Below are positions 57,905 to 64,000 of a stretch of DNA of 64,000 nt, piece after piece. The notes under the pieces were generated by a model. The model was not told where the DNA came from. It ran no database searches and saw only the letters and a list, made by a program, of their open reading frames with translations. The stretch comes from Paulownia fortunei (lineage: Eukaryota > Streptophyta > Magnoliopsida > Lamiales > Paulowniaceae). Made by a program: the position numbers and the translations under genes. The first letter of the stretch is position 1. The number at the start of each line of letters is the position of its first letter. The stretch spans positions 21,522,216 to 21,586,215 of the forward strand of contig CM033114.1 in the NCBI GenBank assembly GCA_019321725.1, read 5' to 3'.

Positions 57905-58180
57905 TTGGTTCATTGTTGGTTTCATTGCCTAATCTTCAAGTGCTTAAACTAAGACATTCTGCGTGCGATGGCGACAAATGGGAAACAACTGAAGGAGAAT
58001 TTCCTCAACTGAAATCTCTGCTAATTGACGAATCAGATCTCCAGCATTGGATAACTGAAAGTAGCCACTTCCAAGCGTCAAGTGCCTACTGCTTCATAGT
58101 TGTTGGTATCTAAGAGAGATTCCAGATGGTATTGGAGAAATTCCAAGAATTGAAATTTGGATTCGTAATGCGCGGGAACA
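57905..58180 (+). pseudogene. NLR fragment, C-terminal LRR
   Basis: A short frame reads SLPNLQVLKLRHSACDGDKWETTEGEFPQ (in two blocks), LLIDESDLQHWITESSHF, matching the last LRRs of NLR-1/NLR-4. A one-base loss in the CTTCCCAAGC stretch near 58070 shifts the frame, and a stop TAA follows at 58110. The last part reads EIPDGIGEIP in another frame, then homology ends near 58165. Confidence 0.8.
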
Positions 58181-58440
58181 AACTTTATAACTTGTTCAGG
58201 CTTCATCAAAATCTAAATCTTATTATGTTGCGTGTCTTTCTCATGTAGTTCTGAAAGTTGGATGTGGAGTAATATTTTTCTTTTCTTGTAAAAGATTATT
58301 TTACTTCGAATAGGTTGTAATTATTAACATGGAAAAGGTTCATGCTAATGAACAGTTTCCGAATATAAATTATGGGTAGCTAAGGGATTTCTGAGACCAA
58401 GCAGATCTATAAGCTTTGAAGAGGGTATTGCTTCCAACTA
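58181..58440 (+). pseudogene. Partial kleisin-intron relic 5 and NLR fragment
   Basis: 58183-58350 (CTTGTTCAGGCTTCATC, AGTTCTGAAAGTTGGATGTG, GGTTGTAATTATTAACATGG) follows the part of relics 1-4 derived from the kleisin intron, without the exon-like part. 58360-58440 then reads in fragments like KLWVAKGF, SRSISFEEG, a remnant of the NLR region before the MHD motif. Both are too short for function. Confidence 0.55.
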
Positions 58441-58571
58441 TGATCAAAATTTATTATTTTACAGCCTAATATGATGCTCTGATAAAATAATGAGCTAAAT
58501 TAAAGACTATACATGAGCTAAATATGAACCCACCAGAAATATCCATGCAGCAATGTTTTCTGATGTCTTCT

Positions 58572-58778
58572 TCATTTGCACATTAGAGTGCTATATATTT
58601 GACTTGAGCCATTGAACCCAATGGCAAACCACAGAAGTCCACTAATCCAGTTTGCCATTTTTACCACCTTCAGCTTTAAAAAAACCGCAAAAACCAATAA
58701 GCAGAAGATTTCTGATGCCGGGTTAGCCCATTTTTGTAAATCAGACCAAAGCGCTTTCTGCAATGATTGATTCGACAT
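58572..58778 (-). CDS. Hypothetical 68-aa protein, uncertain
   Basis: An ATG at 58778 opens a 68-codon frame with an amphipathic start (SLQKALWSDLQKW) and two hydrophobic stretches (EIFCLLVFAVFLKL and WISGLLWFAIGF). I do not recognise it. The right end overlaps a spacer repeat also seen near 62640-62720. It could be a chance frame or a fragment of an unseen gene. Confidence 0.2.
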   Translation of the reverse strand: MSNQSLQKALWSDLQKWANPASEIFCLLVFAVFLKLKVVKMANWISGLLWFAIGFNGSSQIYSTLMCK

Positions 58779-58799
58779 TATGGTTGCAATGATTTTAGA

Positions 58800-59588
58800 G
58801 AGAGTGATTTCCTGGCATGAAACTCATGTTGGCAATTAGCTTTGGTTTTGATCTTTTTCCAACCAGATACATTTGATTGAATATGACATCCACATACGAT
58901 TTTATGTATCATTAACTGGGATCAAATTTTAGTATGAATTAAAAACATTTTAGAAAAAGTATGTACTTGTAATTGCATTCACATTTGGAGAGTCTTAACC
59001 AATAATCTTGTCCACATATGTACCCTAACAAGCAGTATATAATTCTTACAGATAACCTCAAAGGTACTTAAAAATTAATCTAAGGAGAATTGCATGGTGA
59101 TCGTTGGGGTGCCTTGAACTTCATTCAATATGTACCATAACACATTTCTGCTTGTCCCCATTCGAATGAGTTTGTATATGCGCCTTGCTGGTTACATAAA
59201 CGATTTTCCATAACTAGTTACCTTTTAAGTATTTTGGGAATTTTGTGTGTATTGGAGTGTATATGTAAAACTCTATATATTTAAGGGTTAATGTTTGATA
59301 ATATCAGTTTATTCTGTGATGCTGAATTTTCTCTATAGTGAAAATAGATTATCCATGGGTGATGTGGGCCTTGGTGGTAAATCATGCTCGTTATTTTTTT
59401 CTTCACAAGTGGTGGGCGGGCTCAAGAACCTCTCCGAAGAATCTAAGTTCATATCCCACTTTCCCTCTTCACTCTTCATCTTCATCTTTTGTCTCTTAGT
59501 TCATCATTTTATCAAAGATTTAAGGCCATGAAAAAGGAAGATATACAATAATTTTATTTGTTGAGTCTTTGTTTTCTATTGAAAGAAA
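58800..59588. other. Intergenic sequence, nothing recognised
   Basis: I see no gene, repeat or transposon end here. The 78-codon frame at 59295-59531 has no recognisable feature. Confidence 0.45.
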
Positions 59589-59935
59589 TACCAATGTAAG
59601 ATTCTGTCTAGATTTACATATATGCATATTATTTAATAGCGATTGAAACCATAATATACCTATTGATACACAATATGTTAAATAATATTTTTTTTATAAA
59701 AAAAATTCTATTGAAGGGTCATTAAGAATGATTTTATTCACTTCCTAGCATTCATTTCTAATTATTAATCATGGTATTGCAATCAAGTAAGAAATAATAA
59801 TTTCATTCATTTTTTTATTCCTTATATATACCAAGTATGAGAAATGCTATACTCATATCATTTTTTTCTATCATCATCATATTTTTTTATTCATTCTATT
59901 CCTATCTAATTTCATTCCTATATACCAATGGGCTT
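59589..59935 (+). repeat. Dispersed copy of the 0.48-kb repeat
   Basis: Words ACACAATATGTTAAATAAT, AATTCTATTGAAGG, TTCATTTCTAATTATTAATCATGG, CAATCAAGTAAG, ACCAAGTATGAGAAATG, TACTCATATCATT and CATTCCTATATACCAAT follow in the same order as in the tandem pair at 61615-62540. Confidence 0.65.
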
Positions 59936-61614
59936 TAAATTTAAATATGTTTCTTTGTTCTATAAATCAATAAATTTCTATTAAAATATAAATATTATAT
60001 CTTACAAAGGAAAGAATAATAATTATAAAAGGAATTTTTATTTAACTTTTTTTTTACTTTTTGTAATTAAAAAGATAAAAATATTTAATTGATAAATAAT
60101 CCAAACTTTTAAAAAATTAAAGTAATCATCAAGTATAATAAATTCAAAAATAGTAAATATAAGAATTTAAATTAAGTGGTTAACTAATTTATTTAAACAA
60201 ATCTTAGACTTTGTTGGATAAAAGATGAATAAAACAATATTTATTTAAATTTAAGAAAAATATCTAATTTTATAGATTGCATAAATATAGCTTAGTTAGG
60301 TTACCTCCACATGTATGCAAACATAAAGGTTACTTCAACATGTGCAACTTATGTGCTCTACTTGTGCAACTTACCATTATAGTAACAAGTATTGATTGAG
60401 TAGGGTTTTCTTATTAAAAGATCAAAATAAAACAAGTGATAAGGAAGCAAATTAATTGTTAAGATATTGTATATTAATACATAGTGGCTAGTGTTGATTG
60501 TTAATAGCATTGAGAGAAAGGGTTGAACAAAACATTGCAGTCAGATGATGGATTTTTTGTATTGGTTCAGTTTTATTAGGGATGCAATGATATTAGTAAA
60601 ACTCAGACCTCCCAAACCAACCGCGTTTGGGATGGATTTTGAAACCACAAATAAACTCGACCAATTATCATCTCTAAATTTTATCACACACTTTTATTGT
60701 TAAATTTATTTTGTTAAAGATAAATATAGGTTGGCGATTCCTATGGAAATGAGGATCCCTGACACTAATGTCATGATTTGCATGCAGGAATAGAATAAGA
60801 ATGGAATAGACATTCCTAAATCCATTCTTAAATACATGATTGATATAATTTAGTATTAGTAATACTCATTTTCAAAAGAATCATTATTCCTAAAAGCATA
60901 AATTTAGTTAGTTTTTCCCTTCCCCATGGGTTTAGCCGTTACCAATCAGTTAGGAAAGAATCTATATTTATTTTTGATAAAATTATCCTTCTAAACTAAA
61001 TAAAAATATTTGACAAAATTTAGAAATGACAAGGGGTCGGGTAGGGTCAGATTTGCTAAAACCCGACCCCTCTAGAACTTGACCTGACAAGATTTTAATA
61101 GATTTGAACCAGAACTCGTTACAAACCCGAGAGTTAGTGGGTTGGATCTATTAGACCTGATTTATACTTTTTAAAATACTAAAAACTATTTATTAAAAAA
61201 TAATATCACCATAACTTTCTAATATGATAAAATAATATTCTCAACAAATAACTGATCATTTAACTTATATATACATGTTTTAATTTTTAAAAAATTAAAA
61301 ATTTCATATATTGTTGTTACTTTTATATATTTGACTATTTATTAATTTTATATTACTATTGTAATTTATAAGAATATTATATTTATATTATTTTGAGTAT
61401 ATATAAGATACATATATATTTTCATATATATATATATAAATATACATCATATAAATACATATATAACAAATGAAAAAATATAAGCAATGTTTTAAGGGAT
61501 TAGGTTTGAGTCTTAAAATTAAAATCTGAGATTTACCATGAGGTCTACTTGTGGTTTCAAAACCTGCCCCAAGTGAGGCTAGTTCGGAGAGGTGTGAATT
61601 TTATTAGGACCATT
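59936..61614. other. AT-rich intergenic; possible hAT-type end
   Basis: No gene. GC-rich words (GGGGTCGGGTAGGGTC at about 61034, AAACCCGACCCC, AACCCGAG) resemble the subterminal words of hAT-like elements elsewhere in the window, but I cannot pair two ends. An AT dinucleotide-rich microsatellite lies at about 61380-61460. Confidence 0.4.
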
Positions 61615-62540
61615 GTATCCCTAATAAAATTAAACTAACAAAAAAATATTTTAATTTTCTGTATCGTCTTTTTCAACTCTTTATCTTTATCTTGTCTATA
61701 TTAAAAAAATATATAAAGTAATTTTATGGGTTGGTTTATTTTAATAAACAAATATTTATATCAATCCATGTGAGATTTTGTATATATATTAACATTGACT
61801 AAAATCATAACAAGCTCACTATACACAATATATCAAATAATTATTTTATTTTAAAAATTTTGTACTGAAGGTTAATTTAGTCATCAAAAGTAATTTTATT
61901 CTATTTTTACTATTCATTTCTAATTACTAATCATGGGATTGAAATCAAGGCAAGAATGACGATTCAATTTCTTTTTCATTTATTGTACATACCAAGTGTG
62001 AAAAATATTATACTCATATCATTCATTTTCCATCATCATTCCATTCCTAATTTCATTCAATTCATGTCTAGTTCCATTCCTGCATACCAATCACCCCTAA
62101 TAAAATTAAACCAACAAAAATATATTTTAATTTTTTACACCGTGTTATTCAACTCTTTATCTTAATCCTGTTGATATTAAGAAAAATATGAAGTAATTTT
62201 ATGTGTTTGTTAATTTTAATGAAAAAATATTTATATCAATGTGAGATTTTGTCTATATATATATATTAACACCAATTAAAATTATAACAAACTCACTATG
62301 CACAATATATCAAATAGTAGTTTTATTCTAAAAAAATTCTACTAAAGGTTAATTAGTCATTAAAAGTAATTTTATTTCTAATTACCAATCATATGATTGG
62401 AATCAAGTAAGGAATGCCGATTATATTCCTTTTTCATTTTTTACACATACTAAGTATGGAAAATATTATACTAATATAATTCCTTTTTGATCATTATTTT
62501 ATTCCTGTTTAATTCCATTCATGCATATCAATCGCCCCTT
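61615..62540 (+). repeat. Two-copy tandem repeat, period about 0.48 kb
   Basis: Unit 1 (about 61615-62094) and unit 2 (about 62095-62540) both start CCCTAATAAAATTAAAC and run through CAACTCTTTATCTT, AAGTAATTTTATG, GTGAGATTTTGT, AACTCACTATGCACAATATATC, AAGGTTAATT, CATTCCT...CATA and end at CAATC(A/G)CCCC. No coding potential. The ends and dispersed third copy suggest a miniature transposon. Confidence 0.7.
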
Positions 62541-62902
62541 AATTCTTTTGGACCCTTCTTTGGTGAAAACAAGAAACATAAAAATAGAGCTTGAATACAA
62601 TATCATGCTTTGAATAAATAATGAGCTAAATAAAAACTAAATTGATTATGAGCTGAATGTGAACCCCAGAAATATCCTTGCAGCAATGTTTTCTTATATC
62701 CTTTTCATTTGCACATTAAACCCATATGTGTTTGAACGTGATAAAGCAATTCAAACATGTGATCCTCTGGTGCCATTATAGTGTGAAGCTCACCAAAATG
62801 GGGGATGGAATGGGAAAAATTTTGATTGATTATTTCTCAGTAGTGAACCTTATTCATTTGTCGATATTCCAAGATATATAGAAATTTAAGAAAAAAGTGT
62901 AC
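62541..62902. other. Array spacer sequence
   Basis: TTCTTTTGG-CCCTTCTTTGG, ATAATGAGCTAAAT, GAACCCCAGAAATATCC, GCAGCAATGTTTTCT and TTTGCACATTA also occur near 57887 and 58480-58590, so this is a duplicated spacer. No gene. Confidence 0.5.
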
Positions 62903-63135
62903 ATTTCCGTTAGGATTTTGGAGGATGGCACAATTAAGATGTCGCCAAGTTAGACCCCTTACCTGATCTTTGTGCCATATCTCTTGCTCTGGAAAATCTA
63001 CTAACACTTGTTATAGTAACAAATTTCAAATGTATCAAAAGGATAACGCAAATGATTCCAAACTTAATGAAATTGAGAATTGTTGATAATTGAGATAGAA
63101 TAAAATAGCAAGTCTACCACCTCGACAATCTTTTT
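62903..63135 (+). pseudogene. NLR fragment, middle LRR
   Basis: TTTTGGAGGATGGCACAATTAAG matches the WRMPQLR codons of the other NLRs. TCTTGCTCTGGAAAATCT, ACACTTGTTATAGTAACAA, CAAATGATTCCAAAC and CACCTCGACAATCTT follow in the expected LRR order, with stops and shifts. It is the last trace of the NLR array in the window. Confidence 0.7.
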
Positions 63136-64000
63136 CGGTATTTGGCTTGATTACATATTTCATATTTGAATCAAACCATATATTCAAATTGAATCTATCC
63201 AGGTCACCTCAGATAATCTAAGTCATCCCATTTGAGGCAAACTTACTTAGGTCAACTCAAATCTATTTAAATATTTAGGTTTGGTTAATAACAATTAGGT
63301 GTAGGAAAACTGGTTGGATGAATTTGGACTGAATAACAACTTATAGTTTATGTACTCTTTGTATCTAGATCTTAAAGATGCGATCTGATGGTCCAAATTA
63401 ATTCGAACCAAAAGATGCAACCAAACATAAAGGGACACACATAATTCTATAAAAGAGGCAACACTAATTTAATTCAAGTTTAATTAATTTCTCTCTTCCG
63501 ACTAAAATACCTTTGATTATTTTAGTATTCTTGTTATTCTTCCAAGAAGAATATAGTCAAACTTTTGGTTCACCCGATAAGATTGGTATAGTATTATACC
63601 AATCGTGTAAGACATCCTAGTTTCTATAGCACAAGTGTAAGGGATGAAATATGTTTTAAAAAGATTAACTTTGTGCTTACCTCATTTCAGTTTAAACTTT
63701 GGATATAAATCCAAGTCACTTTTAGACATAAACCAACAAATGTGAAGGATAGCAAGTAGGAATTTGGGATTTTTTTTCTCAAATTATTATAGAAGCAGAT
63801 CCTAGGGCTAATAAAGGATGAGCAAGAAATAAAAGGTGTCGAGACTAATAGTGATATGGTGACGGTGATGAGGGGATTAAAGACGGCAATAAAGCAGGTC
63901 TGGGATGAGTTTGGCTAAACCCAGGACTTGTTTCGCCAATAAGAAATTAGATATGAGACCCGGCCCAACCCATTGGACCTGCCAATCCTTGTTTATATAA
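63136..64000. other. Right-end sequence, no gene; possible LTR-like stretch
   Basis: No gene. CTATAAAAG at about 63450 is TATA-like and is followed by a leader-like stretch, which could belong to an old LTR, but I cannot find a partner repeat. The last ~100 bases carry CCCGGCCCAACCCATTGG, similar to words upstream of VHA-H (2440-2470), probably transposon-derived. Confidence 0.35.

Noticed and set aside
40921..58440. Kleisin relics as processed (mRNA-derived) pseudogenes
   Set aside because: They keep intron acceptor and downstream intron sequence from the kleisin gene and have no poly(A) tail, so genomic duplication with a deletion fits better.
1..64000. CRISPR arrays, operons or bacterial insertion
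   Set aside because: No regular short repeats with unique spacers exist; all genes have plant introns or plant retroelement structure.

Overview
This is plant nuclear DNA: long introns with GT-AG borders (one GC-AG), AT-rich intergenic sequence, LTR retrotransposons primed by initiator tRNA-Met, hAT-type elements, and a cluster of coiled-coil NB-ARC-LRR (NLR) resistance genes of the kind annotated as late blight R1-like. The R1-like family and the protein flavour suggest an asterid dicot, perhaps Lamiales; that is inference, not proof.

Layout. 1-10 kb: noncoding flank, then VHA-H (vacuolar H+-ATPase subunit H, 11 exons, 2700-7612). 10-24 kb: a RAD21/SCC1-type cohesin kleisin of the SYN4 class (15 exons, 10346-24213, predicted 1282 aa), with a hAT-like element in one intron. 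The exon borders of both genes were worked out by hand and both reading frames close exactly. 25-31 kb: a decayed Ty3/gypsy chromovirus on the minus strand (25319-30872) that landed 9 bases into an NLR copy, leaving a split NLR relic. 31-32 kb: a nonautonomous hAT element with a perfect 8-bp target duplication, upstream of NLR-1. 32.6-35.2 kb: intact NLR-1. 35.6-40.7 kb: a young Ty1/copia element with nearly identical LTRs. 42.9-45.5 kb: intact NLR-2. 46.2-47.2 kb: an LRR-only truncated copy. 47.5-54 kb: AT-rich sequence with tandem and direct repeats. 54.2-56.8 kb: NLR-4, broken by two indels. 57-64 kb: small NLR fragments, degenerate copies of a repeat, and noncoding AT-rich DNA.

The most interesting structure is the repeating unit of the NLR array. 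Downstream of each NLR copy lies a degenerate piece that looks like the 3' part of the neighbouring cohesin gene (SYN4 exons 13-14 plus the following intron). The array therefore seems to have grown from a unit that already carried a fragment of the cohesin gene. Transposons then broke into the array: gypsy into a coding start, hAT into a 5' flank, copia into a 3' flank.

VHA-H and the kleisin are housekeeping genes (vacuolar/endomembrane acidification; sister chromatid cohesion). The NLRs are immune receptors. I see no functional link between the two groups other than position and the shared duplicated segment.
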